Positions 24,401 to 36,286 of a stretch of DNA of 64,000 bases are shown here, piece by piece; the first letter of the stretch is position 1; the number at the start of each line of letters is the position of its first letter. The position numbers and the translations under genes are program-made. The stretch is from Taeniopygia guttata (Eukaryota > Chordata > Aves > Passeriformes > Estrildidae): assembly GCF_048771995.1 (NCBI RefSeq), contig NC_133036.1, forward strand, positions 19,971,001 through 20,035,000. The letters are read 5' to 3'. The notes beneath the pieces were generated by a model, which ran no database searches, was not told the origin of the DNA, and saw nothing but the letters and a program-made list of their open reading frames with translations.

Positions 24401-27400
24401 AGCTCTGGAGCATTATCGTTGACATCATCAACGATGACGTGGACGTGGGCGTGCAACTCTCTGTCGGAAAGTCGGCCTGGAATGACAGCGGGGTACAGGT
24501 CCCAGCCTGGAGTCCCAGTGCTGGCTAAACTCCCCTTCCCACACCTTGTGCCCCCTTCTGTGCCCTCCACATGATAAAGAATTTCTAGCTCATCATATCT
24601 TCAACTTTTCCTCTGAGATTTAGACATTTTCCTAAAACCCCTCATAGTGGTTAAATCATCAAGGATCTTTCAGGAGTAAAAGGACTGTAGATTATGTCTT
24701 CCTGATTCTTCCCACTGCATGCTGATGGATTGAGCATCATTCTCTGACACTAAAGCAACAGGCACAGGACAGTCCATGTCTATATTTTGAAATATCAAAC
24801 CAATCTGGGACTGGTCTGCCTCCCTGGAGCTGAGCAAAGCCAGCGGTCAAACCTTGAAATGATCTCTGACCTATTTGTAGGGACTTGTTTGACTGGGAGG
24901 ATGCTGCTGAGAACCTTGAAGCACTCCTTTCATTCCTAGCTCAGCAGGGACAGGCTGTCAGGTTGTGCCTTTCATTTTGCCAGCCCTGCTGGAAAGGTGT
25001 AGCAGATTTCTTTCAAACTGGGAAATGGGTGGCACTTACCATCTTCAAGGATCTCCACAGCTGCCACAGTGATGTTGTATGAGGAGCTGAATTCTCTGTC
25101 CAGAGGCTTGGGAAGTTGAATTACTCCATTATTTGACACCCTGATGTAGTCTCCATTAGGATTTGCTCTACGCTGAATGTATCTGGATTTTGTTTAAAAC
25201 AACATATGTCAATGCACGGCTGGGAATGCTGTGTTTCATTTCATTTCTTCTCAGAGGAAGGTCAGAGAGTTCTTATGTGACAAATTACATTATCTTGACC
25301 AGGAGGGCTGAGAATATTGCCCTAAAACTATGCAAGCTGGGAGAATGAAATACATCTGTCAGAAGAGATTCCGTATTATTGTACTTTGCTGTTTCAGAAG
25401 TCTATTTTCTTCTCTAAGCAGATAATTGAGAGAGCTCTTACAAAAAAAAAAAAAACAACAAAAAACCCCACTAAATTATAACCATGAAAAAATATCAAAG
25501 TTTATATTTGTTCCCTAAATGTGCAAGTGTTATATCAGTAAGTCCATGTGGTAATTATATGGGTAAATGAAATTTATGTTCAGGTTTTGATGAGCATATA
25601 TATCCATGGCTGCAGTGCTGGAAAAATTAAATTGGATTTTTTTTTGTTTGTTTTGGTTGGCATGCAGATTCTAAAAAAATAGGGCCAAAATCTGGGTTCT
25701 TTGTTAAATTCCTGGTGCCATTAATGGATTTTGCACTTTCAAATAGAATTGCTAAAGGTGGTGTTGTCTTACCTGATTTTCCGTTTAGCTGCGTCGGGGT
25801 CCTCGGCATGAACTGAACCAAGAGTTTTTACTTCTGCGTGGTTTTCCCTCACTTTGAACTCGTAAGAGGGTTTGGTGAAGACAGGAGGCTCGTCCACGTC
25901 GGTGACCTCGATGGTGACAGTCGCGATGCTCCGGGGGTTGCCGGGCTTGAAATGCCGAAGGTTCACGGTGGGGTCTGTGGCCTCGATGCTGAACCTGTAT
26001 TCTGACACTGTTTCGAAGTCCAGGGGCTAAAAACAAAAAGACAGTTACAGATATTCTTTCACTGGTGATCTAAGCAAACTTTCCATTGGCCCTCTGTGCA
26101 GATTTAAGATCTGTGCTCTATTTCATGTTTGGCAATGTTACCAAATTCCATCTTGGCTGGACCCATGGGAGAGCATTTCCCAGCTGAACTTCTCTATCAT
26201 AGCGTGGCTCAAGGTACCTCTGGTGTGGAACAGATTCATCCAGTAGTTTAGGTTCAGCAAAATAATTTTATTTTGAGTTAAATCATTGTCTTTTTATAAT
26301 GCTGTAACTCCCAAAACTTGGTTAGCTCCTGTCCCCCACAGGCTGGGGAAGAGATTCTCCTCTTGGCTATGCTTTGTGTTCTGAAGGCACTCAAGGCAGA
26401 TTGCAGATCTGCACTGGCTGACAGCTGGGGCATTCAGTGATAAATGACATCCTCTTCCCTGTTTTTCCCCTTGCCTGAGACTACAGAAGGAATCACACAA
26501 TGGGAGGAAGGCCAGGAGCTCAGGCAGTAAGAAATGCTCCTTTCAAAGTTTCCTTTGTTCTACCACCTGAGAGTCGATAAACGCTGAGATGCACAGCAGT
26601 TATGGTGACTCTTCTTTTCCTCTTAGAGTAGACATTGCAAGGGGAAGTGGTGGGACTTGCCCAGCAGCTGACATTTTATCTCACATAGCTGTGTGTTTAA
26701 AATTACAATGTGTGCACAGCCAAAATCACAGGGTGAACTTTGCCCACTAGAGGAAAAGGAAGAGCTGGTTCCAAATCCCTCTGGGAGGGTGTGTGGGGTC
26801 TGTGACTGCTCCTCCTTTGGGCAGGCACTGCATTCCCCAACTCCTGGGAAGCTGGGCAAGAGCTGCACCTGCTGAAGGAGAGCTGCTCATACCAGCGTGA
26901 CCACAGCCAAGGATTGTACTGCCACTCTTGAAATCCTTGGTACTGTTTTTCCTGAAAGTTTTCTCTTCTTAATGACATTTCTAGTCTTAGCACTTACAGA
27001 GAGACATTTGGAAGGGAAAAACACATTCCTGTCAGTCTGAGGATTACAGGAGCTGATTTATAGTCCTCTCTCCTCTTTTTTTTTTAACAGCAAGTCAATG
27101 AAATCAATGAAGTCTCAGTTTAGCAATGCTCTGCAGCAGTCCCCTGGTAAAAATCATGTAGGTTTGAGAATTTAAAAAAAACAAAGAACAGACCCTAAGA
27201 AAGGCTTTGAAAAGTCTTAAAGACATAAGAAATTAGTGGGGAAGCTCTTAAAAAAAAAGCTCTTTCCTCACCCTGAAGAAAGTAAGGGAGCTGTGGCTTG
27301 GATTGGAGCAAATTCCAAACTACAAAGAGACTTTTAGAAAGGAGGTCAGGTGGACTTGTTCACATTTTCTGCTTTGGTTTCAGGTGGGCTTCAGAAGGGA

Positions 27401-30400
27401 AGGATTTTTGACTTGGCCAGTTGGTTCAACTCTTAAATCACTGCCTCTTTGAAGCATCCAACTACTTGAAGTTTGAAAGGAACCCAAAGCACCTAACCTG
27501 AATATCTGACACAGCCCCCACTGCCCTCTGCAGTAATTCTGGAGTTTTTCAGGTCTGGACATTGAAAAGGACTAGAAATCATCAGCTCTTCTTCTCCCAG
27601 AGCTCAGAGAGCTGGTGTTCAGGATCAATAGATTTCATGCTGACTTTCATGTGTTTCTGTTTTTTCCTGCAGATAGTCCTAAACCAAAAAATCACTTGTT
27701 ACACATGGACAACCACAATAATCATCTTTGTTATGGAGAAAAATACCTTCTTTGGCCTAAAGATTCCTTCATTTGTGTATGGATTTGCTACAATGTCAAA
27801 GGTGTCCCTGAACTCTCCTTGGATAAAGCTGTATCTTGTATTTCTGTGCTGTGGTTCATCGATATCTTCTACTTTGACTCTGCCAACTTCTCCTCCAACT
27901 GAAATGTTTTCAGGAACTTTAAAGTGAAATGATGCTGTTAAAAAAAAGAAAAATACATAAGGAGTGTGTACATGGAAGTTAGGACTTAGTTAAAACTGTT
28001 CTCACTTGACAGATGCACATAAAAATACTTCATTGAGAATTTAGCCTTGTGTTTGTCTAAGACATGTAAAAGTACAAATAATACCCCAAATTGTCAAGAT
28101 CCTTAGCAAAGGGATAAAATTAATACTGATTTTTGTTTTCTGCTCTAGGTGTGCATCACCCAGGAAAAGTGGCTCTGGCTGAAACACAGAAGAGCTTCTG
28201 AACATGGAAAGTTCTTTTGGCTGTTTTTAAGGAAAGCTGAATTGTGCTGGACCGTGAGCTGAACTCGTGCCAGCCCTTGGTTCCAGGGTGGCTCAGGGGC
28301 TGTGGCACTCACAGTGTTTGAACACTGGGAAGTTGTCGTTGATGTCGGACAAAGTGATGATCACTGTGGCTGTGCTGGAATCCCCGGAGAAACCTGGAGC
28401 ATCTTTGGCTTGAACAACAATCTCATATGTTGACTTGGTCTCTCTGTCTAAATTAGGCTCTTTTGTATAAATCACTCCTGTGAAAAAATAATATTGGATA
28501 CAATAAGATTTTGCAGCACATCCAACATCTTTTCAATTTTGACAGCAAATTTTTATTGTTTTTTATTTCTACACGTTCAGCTTTAAGTATCAATTTTACA
28601 GTGGTATTTTTCAAGAAATGTTAGAAATTTTTCTGCATGATGGAATATTTAGGAGCGCTGATGCAGAATATTCCTTTTAATGGATCTTTAACCTCTTACC
28701 TGTGGTCTTTGCACTAGCAAACTAGTGTGGTTACAAGAGATACTGACATTGGTTTAAAAACTGGGCAAAATTTAAGCAAGAAAGTTTAGGAAAGTAAATT
28801 ATTATTACCGAATGCTGTTTCTGAATTTGTGTATTCCCTTTTCCTGTTTGGTCACTGGAACAGTATCTGTGCTAAACTGAAAACATGAACTCAACTTAGC
28901 TCCTGGTCAATCATTCCACAAGCGGGAAAAAAAATGACCTTTTATCTTCTCATTGTGTTCATGGCAGCTGATATCCTGGTTTTATTAATTCATTTCCAGA
29001 TGCAGACAGTGGCATTGTAGAGTGTGAATGAAAAACCTTCCTATATCATGCTTAAATGTATATTTTGAATGATTATTCCTTTTTTCCAGAATAAAAAAAG
29101 CCTTAAAACTGTGTTTTCTTCAAAGGGTAGGGCATGGATAAAGTGTAAGGCCATTTGTGTATTTGACTTACCGGAGTCATCAATGGTGAAATATTCACCT
29201 CCTGTGGTGACTTCGTAGGTGACCGTGGCATGACCCGACACTGTGGGGTCATCAGCATCCACAGCTGTCACTTTGGTGACTGAGGTTCCTAGAGAAGCAT
29301 TTTCAAGGTCCATATTAATATAAGAGGTGCTTTTGAAGGCCAGCCAGGAAGGAGGTGAGTGCTGGGGGACATACCTACTGGTGACATTTCTGGGACAGAG
29401 CCATTGAACACCTTCTGCACAAACACGGGGGCGTTGTCGTTGATGTCGTACACCTTGATGATGAACTTGGAGGGGCGCTCCAGGGACCTGTTGTTGGTTC
29501 TGTCGATTATGAGGGCTGTCAGCTCATACTCTGCCTTCTTCTCCCTGTCCAGCCTCTCAAAGGCATAGACATCCCCGCTGGTCTCCTCCACCTTGAAGAT
29601 GGTGTTGGCATACTCCCCCTCGATGATGTACTTGGCGTTGTTGTTCCTCACGCTGGATGTGATCTGGGAGGAGAGTGTAATTCAGCGAGAAAAGGCGGGT
29701 CTGGCAGCTGGGTGCAGCAGTCTCTCCCAGAGGATTCACACAGTCAGGAACTCCTCATCCCATGGGAACCCTCAGGACTTTTGTTGTCAGCTGGGCAGCA
29801 CTGACCAACACCAGCCCATAAGCAGCTGGGCTTACAGGATGACACTTGCACCCACACTGAAACTTGCTTGCTTATACAGAACAAAGCCTTTTTAAATCAT
29901 ACCTCATATCTCCTAAAGGCACAAATTGTTCATGCAGCCAGCACTTACAAATAATGAACTGCATTATGTCTGAAATAACATGAGCCACCTTCAGTCTTCA
30001 GTCTAAGTTACTGTTGTTTGCAACTTTCTGGACCTACCAGGGGTTTTTGCTCAGTTTCACAGGATTACAGAAGGAAATCTGTATTCACAGCTCCTGGCAT
30101 TATTCAGCATTAACCTCTATTCCTTAGCATTTAGCAGAATTCCTGCCATAGCTGACAGCTTTCTTGTGCTCAGTCACATACAATCCTTTAATAGGCAGTC
30201 TTCGGGCTCATGCTATGGCAGGAAGGTTACATTTCCACCCCATAGATTTTAAAATTTAAGGTTAGATGCAGTGAAAAAGGGATGTGAGAAGAAGAAGGAG
30301 CATTAATCAGTTTTAAAATATAATCTAATCCAATTCTAAATGCTTTTGCACACTAGTTGATTTGCAGATAATATAATGATGCTTCCCTTTCTATACCCTC

Positions 30401-32068
30401 ACACATACATGGTCACTGCTAGAAGGTTTAAACCACAATTTTCCATGCACTATATTAGGGTTCTTATTTCAGCCAGCTAATTATCAAGGGTTACTGGATT
30501 CAATCAAGTACTTCTAGCCTTTTGTTACTGATATCATTATAAATGCCACCTGTTGGGTTTTCAGGACTTGATTTATCCTGTAGTTGTAATTTACTGTTGA
30601 GCATTATTTAAATTTCATTTTTTTCTTTTGAAATGTGTCATTAATATTTCCACCCCTCATTCCTTAATCATGCTTCTGGCTGCTGGAACTGCTGGAGAGC
30701 AGTTCACAACTCTGGAGATGCCACATGAGAGATAACCTCACCCTTGTGTCAAAGATGGGATAGTCTGTGCCTTCTTTCTCAGTTTTTGTGTACCTTTTCA
30801 GTGTAAAAAGCATAAACCTCTCAGAATGCCTTTTCTGGTGCTGAGGACAAAAGGAAAGCACTGAGGTAGTGCAAGATAAAATCCAGATGTGTCAGCACAC
30901 TCCTGCAGCTCTGCCTCACTGCTGCTGGGGCCTTTATTTGAAGGGTTAATCAAGGGCTCGCAGGAGCCTTCAGGGGATTGTGCTGCTGAAACACCCCAGG
31001 GCTGGACAAAGAGAATTACTCTTATTTAGGACAGCTCCAGGAATAGGAGCTGCTCCTCAGTCTGGGGCTGAATTGGTCTGAAACGAGGCAGAGATACCCT
31101 TTGGGAGCTGAGAGGACCCTGTGGCCTCTGTGCTTTCTCTGTGGTGCTTTTTTGGCATCCCAGGGCAGCCAGCAAGGCCTGTTGGACTCTGCTGAGACAG
31201 CCCTGAAGATGTGAGTGCTATACAGGCCAGGGAAGTGCTCAGCTGCATTATCTGCAGTGTCGCATCCCTCTGAAAAACTGCATTGGGAGAACTTTCCCTG
31301 GGCCATACAGTAGTTGGGCAGTTGATAATAGACTTTTATGAGCACTGCCCTGAGGAAAATGAGTTTGCAAGCAGATCAGTGCTTGTTAGTATTTTTAAAA
31401 ATTCTTTGCTTTCGCTTTGTTCATCAATATTTTTGATTGTGTAACAGTATTTTGAAACACAGCACTCCTGCTTTGAGTACAAGCTGAGAGATGTAAACTG
31501 TTGTTTATTAATACATTTGTTTTTATTTGCTGATCTCTGAGGTTTTTGAAAGAATCTCGTGCTGCCAGAAAAATCCTGACATGCATCAGGCACCAGACTT
31601 CCTTCCTAACCATGCACCTGCAGGTAATGTGGCTGTTCCTACATTTGGAATCTCCAGACCTGCTATTCCATTAAATTTACCTGTATTCTTCAAAGGAATT
31701 AAAATTCCTATGGCTCTGTTCTTCATTTGCTCTTTGCCCACATTTTGAAGATTTTAACATGTTAATGTGTAGGTAATAAGTCCCATTTCTATTTCCTTTT
31801 TATTTCTCCTGCCTAGACTGCAAACAATTCAAGCTCCTCATTTGCTATTTTTAGTCATTGCTGACAGTTTGCTGCTTACCTTGCCAACGTGGTGTGGCAA
31901 AGGTGTGTCAATCTCTTCTTTGATGTGCATTTGGTTCCATATCCAGTCTCTCTTCTGCCGTTTGTGGCTGACATCATTTGAACAAAGGGTTTGGGCTGAT
32001 TTCTGACTCCCTCCATCAGCAAATGCTGGAGCCAAGAACAACGAGAAAAGTAGAAAAAGGTGGCTCAT
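20993..32068 (-). CDS. CDH5: Vascular endothelial cadherin (VE-cadherin), full coding span of 11 exons
   Basis: Calcium-dependent homophilic adhesion receptor of endothelial adherens junctions. Joining 32068-31880, 29663-29375, 29288-29172, 28477-28313, 27934-27747, 26026-25773, 25182-25040, 24476-24352, 22924-22816, 22501-22256 and 21486-20993 gives 2319 nt, 772 residues plus TAA, with every junction GT/AG and in phase; human CDH5 is about 784 residues. Domains: signal peptide about 1-17, propeptide ending R37-Q-K-R40, mature start D41-W-I-W with W42 and W44, the tryptophan pair of type II cadherins. Five EC repeats follow, with LDRE at 101-104, 208-211 and 428-431, DINDN at 136-140 and 243-247, DVDEP at 359-363 and DVNDN at 466-470. 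The membrane helix is about 592-616 and the tail 617-772. Identification rests on the tail, which I recognise as VE-cadherin: QLVTYDEEGGGEMDTTSY, YDTLHIYGYEG and the terminal catenin-binding segment. CDH11 and other type II cadherins differ clearly in these segments. Confidence 0.97.
21487..22255 (-). other. CDH5: CDH5 intron between coding exons 10 and 11
   Basis: 769 nt splitting the transmembrane helix codons, GTGAGT...TTTGCAG. There is no recognised element. Confidence 0.85.
22256..22501 (-). CDS. CDH5: CDH5 coding exon 10: membrane-proximal EC5 and transmembrane helix
   Basis: Residues 527-608 plus one base of codon 609. Acceptor is TTACTTCTTCCAG; donor is ATTG|gtgagt. EC5 here has the three membrane-proximal cysteines (C572, C574, C583) typical of classical cadherins, sequons NIT and NFT, and the start of the helix VGVSIQALVAIFICIFTII. 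The sequence upstream of the acceptor is a recent 37-bp tandem duplication. Confidence 0.96.
22507..22580. repeat. 37-bp tandem duplication at the CDH5 coding exon 10 acceptor
   Basis: 22507-22543 and 22544-22580 are near-identical (AGAAGTAAGGACACTCC, then ATTAGGTGATAATCTC), differing at about two bases at the end. It contains the pyrimidine tract of the exon 10 acceptor on the minus strand. The distal copy also offers an AG (TTACTTCTAG). Confidence 0.95.
22816..22924 (-). CDS. CDH5: CDH5 coding exon 9: start of EC5
   Basis: Residues 491-526 plus one base of codon 527. Acceptor is CATCCTCCAG, upstream of GTGATTGTC; donor is TACG|gtagtg, a weak one (+3 A, +4 G, +5 T). It encodes VIVRISAVDKDETSPRG and an NFS sequon. 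Joining to the next exon makes NYDNTANIT, which matches the VE-cadherin family reading. Confidence 0.93.
22925..24351 (-). other. CDH5: CDH5 intron between coding exons 8 and 9, containing a solo LTR
   Basis: 1427 nt, GTGAGA...CCTCCAG. An approximately 400-bp LTR (23425-23825) lies in its middle, in the antisense direction relative to CDH5. Nothing else is recognised. Confidence 0.85.
23425..23825 (+). mobile_element. Solo LTR of an avian endogenous retrovirus
   Basis: Begins TGTCCTGGTTCTGGCCAGGA and ends AAACCATGACA, matching my recollection of a common passerine LTR family. It has a U3-like GT-rich start, a T-rich tract with ATATATACA (23607-23615) and a C-rich 3' part. Flanks CAAAA and CAAAG suggest a 5-bp target duplication with one change. 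There is no internal retroviral sequence, so it is a solo LTR left by recombination. It lies inside a CDH5 intron, antisense to the gene. Confidence 0.75.
24352..24476 (-). CDS. CDH5: CDH5 coding exon 8: EC4-EC5 linker
   Basis: Residues 449-490. Acceptor is GTCATTCCAG; donor is GGGAAG|gtgaga. It contains the last canonical calcium linker DVNDNAPEL (466-474) between EC4 and EC5. The open frame runs past both splice sites, so boundaries were set by consensus splice sites and by phase. Confidence 0.94.
25040..25182 (-). CDS. CDH5: CDH5 coding exon 7: middle of EC4
   Basis: Residues 401-449. Acceptor is CAAAATCCAG; donor is GATG|gtaagt. It encodes YIQRRANPNGDYIRV, then LDRE at 428-431 and an NIT sequon at 437-439. 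The last G completes a glycine with the first two bases of the next exon. Confidence 0.94.
25773..26026 (-). CDS. CDH5: CDH5 coding exon 6: end of EC3 and start of EC4
   Basis: Residues 317-400 plus two bases of codon 401. Acceptor is TTTGTTTTTAG; donor is ATCAG|gtaaga. It contains PLDFE (317-321, the EC3 counterpart of LDRE), the linker DVDEPP (359-364) and the EC4 DPD motif in AEDPDAAKRKIR. The exon has many CpGs in an AT-rich intronic setting. Confidence 0.95.
26027..27746 (-). other. CDH5: CDH5 intron between coding exons 5 and 6
   Basis: 1720 nt, GTATTT...TTTTTAG. I see no gene or recognisable repeat beyond short A/T homopolymers. Confidence 0.85.
27747..27934 (-). CDS. CDH5: CDH5 coding exon 5: start of EC3
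   Basis: Residues 254-316. Acceptor is TTTTTTTTAACAG; donor is AAGAAG|gtattt. The reading includes an NIS sequon in PENISVGG and the acidic EC3 motif EDIDEP, a VE-cadherin-like variant of the usual DPD calcium motif. The minus-frame exon ORF is too short for an ORF caller; I read it directly, and it is open over all 188 nt. Confidence 0.93.
28313..28477 (-). CDS. CDH5: CDH5 coding exon 4: rest of EC2 and the EC2-EC3 linker
   Basis: Residues 199-254 (split at both ends). Acceptor is TTTTTTCACAG before GAGTGATTT; donor is CACT|gtgagt. It contains LDRE (208-211) and the EC2-EC3 calcium linker DINDN (243-247). The end, FPVFKH, is followed by a serine made across the splice junction. Confidence 0.95.
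29172..29288 (-). CDS. CDH5: CDH5 coding exon 3: start of EC2
   Basis: Residues 160-199 (split codons at both ends). Acceptor GCTTCTCTAG; donor TCCG|gtaagt. It carries the EC2 DADD calcium motif (D170-A-D-D173) and a beta-strand ending TIDDSG. The intron before it (29289-29374) is only 86 nt, near the minimum for vertebrates. It joins in phase 1 with coding exons 2 and 4. Confidence 0.95.
29375..29663 (-). CDS. CDH5: CDH5 coding exon 2: most of EC1 and the EC1-EC2 linker
   Basis: Residues 64-159 plus the first base of codon 160. Acceptor CTCCTCCCAG precedes ATCACATCC; donor is GTAG|gtatgt. It encodes the EC1 strand region with LDRE at 101-104 and the linker DINDN at 136-140, both calcium ligands between EC1 and EC2. 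N-glycosylation sequons are NRS at 121-123 and NGS at 150-152. The exon is richer in C/G than its flanks, as expected of coding sequence. Confidence 0.96.
29664..31879 (-). other. CDH5: CDH5 intron between coding exons 1 and 2
   Basis: 2216 nt with consensus ends GTAAGC...CTCCCAG. I see no RNA gene or clear transposon in it. A GC-richer segment at about 30880-31330 yields short unremarkable open frames. Confidence 0.85.
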
Positions 32069-32081
32069 CTTCCTCTGTAGC
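31880..32081 (-). CDS. CDH5: CDH5 first coding exon: 5' UTR end, signal peptide, propeptide, start of EC1
   Basis: The exon starts at 32081 after the acceptor TTCTAG. It has 13 nt of 5' UTR, then ATG at 32068-32066 with A at -3, a good start context. Residues 1-63: hydrophobic signal peptide (MSHLFLLFSLFLAPAFA), a short propeptide with one cysteine (C29), the furin-type site RQKR (37-40), then the mature N-terminus DWIWNQ with W42 and W44, which swap into the partner's EC1 in type II cadherins. It ends in AAG|gtaagc, phase 0. The short propeptide and DWIWNQ start match VE-cadherin. Confidence 0.95.
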
Positions 32082-35000
32082 CTAGAAAAGAATATAGAAA
32101 TGCAAAAATATCAATAACAACAGAATCAGATTCAGCAGAGGGAGCACACATGGAAGTGCAAATGGACATTCCTTCTACAGGGGAGTTTGATCACTTTGTT
32201 TCTTTTCATTTGCCTCAGCATCAAAACTTGAAGGCTTCTTCCTTCTATGGAGTAGTTTGAGCTGAACGAAAACGGTAAAAACCAAGACAAGTATTTCAAT
32301 TAATTAAAAAGTGAGCTTTGAATGCTGGTGTAAGAGCCAGCATCCCCCTGAGTGGCTGTCATTGCTCTGAGGAGCAGATTCAGAAGTCCCCGTTGTGCAC
32401 AGGGCCGGAGCCTGGCACCATGGCTGAGCTCGAGTTAACTCCCCTTGAAATGGAATGGTCAGGCCTGACAAACCCAAATGCAGTGTTTGGACATGCCCCG
32501 ACACAAAATATGCTGTAGTCAAAATCTTGCTATGGAAAATATTGGTTTAGAATAAAATCTGGTGGTTTTTTTTGTTTTGGGTTTTTTTTTTTTTTTTTTT
32601 TTGGTGGAAAAAGTTATTAGTGTGAAATTTCAATCCATTCCAAGTACAATATAGCAAATTACCTTTCTTTAAGGGCTCATCTATTGATTCAACTCCTTGT
32701 CTTCTGAAGCTTTTGGAGACTCACATAAAGTTCCTTTATCCCCTACTCCCAGACTTTAACATCTGCAAAATGATAATTTGTGAAGTAATTTCCAGGTGAA
32801 ACTATATTTTTGCATCCTGTGTTGATATTAGCAAACTTTAGGCCTGACTTTCATATCAGAGGAGTTATTTTAATGTTACCAAAGCTGATTAATTTTCTTA
32901 CTAAATTTCCCATTCTTGATAGAAAGGACTGTCAGGGAACTTTAACACTCAAGTAATCAGACTTTAAATTGCACATAAATGACTTTCCATTAGCTTTTAG
33001 GAGCTGTCAGCATGCACATCAAAAATAAACCCGCTAATTGTGATGAGAAGTTGACATCACACAGGCTGCTGGATGCGAGATTAAATTAATATTTTCATCA
33101 GGAAGGTGCTGAGACGTTTCCAAAATTACTCTTTGGTAACCAGGCAATCAGTGTTATCCCATGGTGCAGCATCAATGTCAGTAAAAAAGATTTTATTTAC
33201 CATGAAATGTTGCTTTGCTGTACTATTCTCTCTCTCACATTGTTGTACATAACTTGAGAGGAATGTTCCTCCTTTGTGGCTGGGTAGAAAGTGAATAAGG
33301 TGCCTTTGAATTTGCTTTTTGATAGATAAGCTCTGTTTGATCAGTATTCAACAAAGATTCAAATTCTGGATTCAAACAAAGCTTTTTGATTTAGCTAGTT
33401 TTTTTTTCTATTCTATGCCTTTAGCTTGACTTCGAATATTTTTAGAAAAATGAGTATAATTTAGTTATTTCTCTATAGTTTATTTGTGTAGATGAACACT
33501 TTACAACTGGAAACTGGAAGGCAGCGATATGATTCTGTTCTGATTGCATAAGTGTGACTTTTACCCATAAAACTACAAACCACAATAACCAAAGCAAGCC
33601 AGCCAGCACAGGCTGTGGTTTTGCCAAGGAGCAGACTGAAGTGCTCAAGAGCCTTTTTCTCCTGTGCTGGTTCCTGTGCTCAGTGGAGCTCTCCTGCAGC
33701 GCTGAGCTGCTGCCTGGAAGGTTTAAAACAGAAATTGCTGACTGAAACGATTTCCATACATCTGCATTTCAGCAGAAATTTAGCTGCCCCTTTCACTCAG
33801 TGTGTCCATCTTTGTGTTTGTAGATTTTAAGGAGGCTTCAATTCCTTTAACTCCTGATTAATGGATTCCTTGTCAATATTTGTCCAACCTCCCTGGGAAG
33901 TGAAGGGTTCCTTTGGCAGTGGTCTGGAGGTCCTTGGCTGCCTCTGGCAGTGCAGCTCAAGCACACACTGAGGTGGGAGAGCCTCTTGCAAAAACTGATT
34001 TCTGCTTCACCTTTGGCAACTTTCAAGCTGCTCATCTTGGGGAAATGACATTGCACCCTGGAGCTCTTTGCTTGCTCTTCTCCAGGGACATGGAGTGCCT
34101 TGCCCTGTAGGACAGGCTGACCCTGAGGACACTTTCCCCAGGGCACTGTGCTCATTTTCCGTGGCAGCCTTGGCTGCTGTCACTGAATTCCTCACGGTGC
34201 TCAGGGATGTCCTTCCCTGGGAGCACACCCAGAGCAGTGATGTGAGCAGTGCAGGCATGGGGGCTCAGTCCTGGTGGGAAGCCACTTTCCCTGGCTGCCA
34301 GCTCCTGACAAGCTGCACTAAATACACTTTTCTGGCCATGCCACTTGTCCTTCCCAGCAGCTCTCCCCCAAAGTGCCAGAAGCAGCAGCAGATGGGGACA
34401 TTGCCATGCCTGAGCATTCCCACAGAACCAGGAGCAAGAACGCTTCTGAGGGATAACAGGGGTTATTAACAGGGAGGATCAGCTTTTCCTTTCTTCTGTG
34501 TCTGCTGGGCAGCCAGGACTGAGGGAGGGGAATCAGGTGCACCCCATCAAGCAAGGACCCCCAGCTCCCAGCACAGGTGGGAATGCAGGTGGATCTCTGG
34601 GATGCTGCCACGAGTCCCTGCCCTGCTCTGGCCTCACACAGCCCCCTGATCCCCCTGTCCCTGGCTGATTAGTGCAACAGCTCCAGCTTCTTTCAGTCTA
34701 ATCAAAGACCATAAATGTTCCTGAAAGTTAGCACAGAGTGCTTTATTCAAGCAGCTGAGTTTTTTGCTTTGCTCTTAAATTTTCTTCCAGCAAATGATGG
34801 GTTCTCCCACCCATATTATTCATTTGATGAGTTGAATTATTTTAGCAAATAACTCTTGGTCTGCAGGGTACTATAGACAGTTAACTGAGAAATTCTGGTA
34901 TTCAAAGTGATTTGTGTGACACATGACTCATGAAGTGCAGTTTCTTCTTCCAGACTGGGAGAAATTATTAAAACATGTTGGGTGGAGATACAGACAATAC

Positions 35001-35586
35001 TGTACTAATTAAAAGTTTGCATTTTACATGTTGTTTTGGCAAGTAATCAACTGTAAAGGTGATGAACAGCTGATATAAATACACTCCCCACATAATGAAA
35101 CCACATTGGATGAAATAGTCTTATGAACATTTGTGGACTTTTTTTGGTTTTGTTTTTTGGGGTTTTTCTTCTGCTACTTGCCTCTCACCTAGTTTACTTC
35201 TAACTCTAAAAGTATGTATTAATCCTTATGCAAGGTTAGTTTAGCTGGCAAAGAAATTTGTTCTATGCCTGTATGTTAAAAAAAAAGTTAAACCAGTCTT
35301 CTGTACAGAGATTTTAGGAAATGAGGGACAGGTGCCTCTGAAATGATGTATTTTCCTGGTCAATCATACTAAAACCTTATGCTTATCTTTGAGAATTTTT
35401 CAGCATCCAAGAAAACCCAAATGGATAATGGTAGAGTGGTGATAATGAACATCCTGGGAGAAAAAGTTGCTAAAAGTGGCTGTCATACATGAGAAAACCA
35501 AAACCTTTTAAAAGGGTCGTGTCCGTGTTATTGAGATAATTTGCATAACTGATTGTGAGAAAGGCTGGAAATGAAAGATTATTTTC

Positions 35587-35617
35587 TCTTACTGGAATCT
35601 GAATGATTCCAGTAAGA
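35587..35617. repeat. Perfect 13-bp hairpin with 5-nt loop
   Basis: TCTTACTGGAATC - TGAAT - GATTCCAGTAAGA. It lies within putative CDH5 intron 1. No family is recognised. Confidence 0.8.
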
Positions 35618-36286
35618 ATCTAAATTGTTCATCTAAATGAAAATTAAAAACCCCATACAAAAAAATTAGTCTTTCTAGGAGCAGACAGCACTGAAAAATT
35701 ATTTTTCAGATGGAAAAAATATACGTTGATACACTATCTAAACATCTCCAAAATTGCTGTGCTCAATGCAACCATGGCAGATACAGAGAGCAGAACCTAA
35801 CCTGGTCTCAGGGAGCAGAATGATTCTGAACAGCCTGGCCATACAGAATCCATTTTTAACATTAATTTCTCATCTATAGGATGGGTAAGACCAAAATTAA
35901 ATGAGTGAATGCAGCAAGCCCTAAGGAACAGAAAGTTAACACACCAGACAGAGGAGGGGGATAAATTATCTTTTTCCTTTGCAGTGCTGTAGTTTTGATG
36001 AGCAGGCAGAAGATTATTAAAAGAAAATAGCCTTATCAATACTTAATGCTGCCTTTCAGGGGCCAGAGAGGCTGTGCAAACCTGGGCTGATAAAGCTCCT
36101 CGCCCTGCAGGCAGATAAAAAGCATTATCTGTGCCAGAAGGGGCACTGGAGCACAGAGGGCTGAGATGTGTCTGTGGTGTCCTGGCAGGGACCAGGGCCA
36201 GGAGTGACAATGCTCTCAGGTTTTGGTGTCCCTCGGCTCAGATCTGCTGCCCCTGGCTATGCCCAGCTCCCAGAGGAGCAGCAGGA

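Noticed and set aside
35587-35617. MicroRNA precursor
   Set aside because: The stem is only 13 bp and perfectly paired with a 5-nt loop, far shorter than a Drosha substrate.
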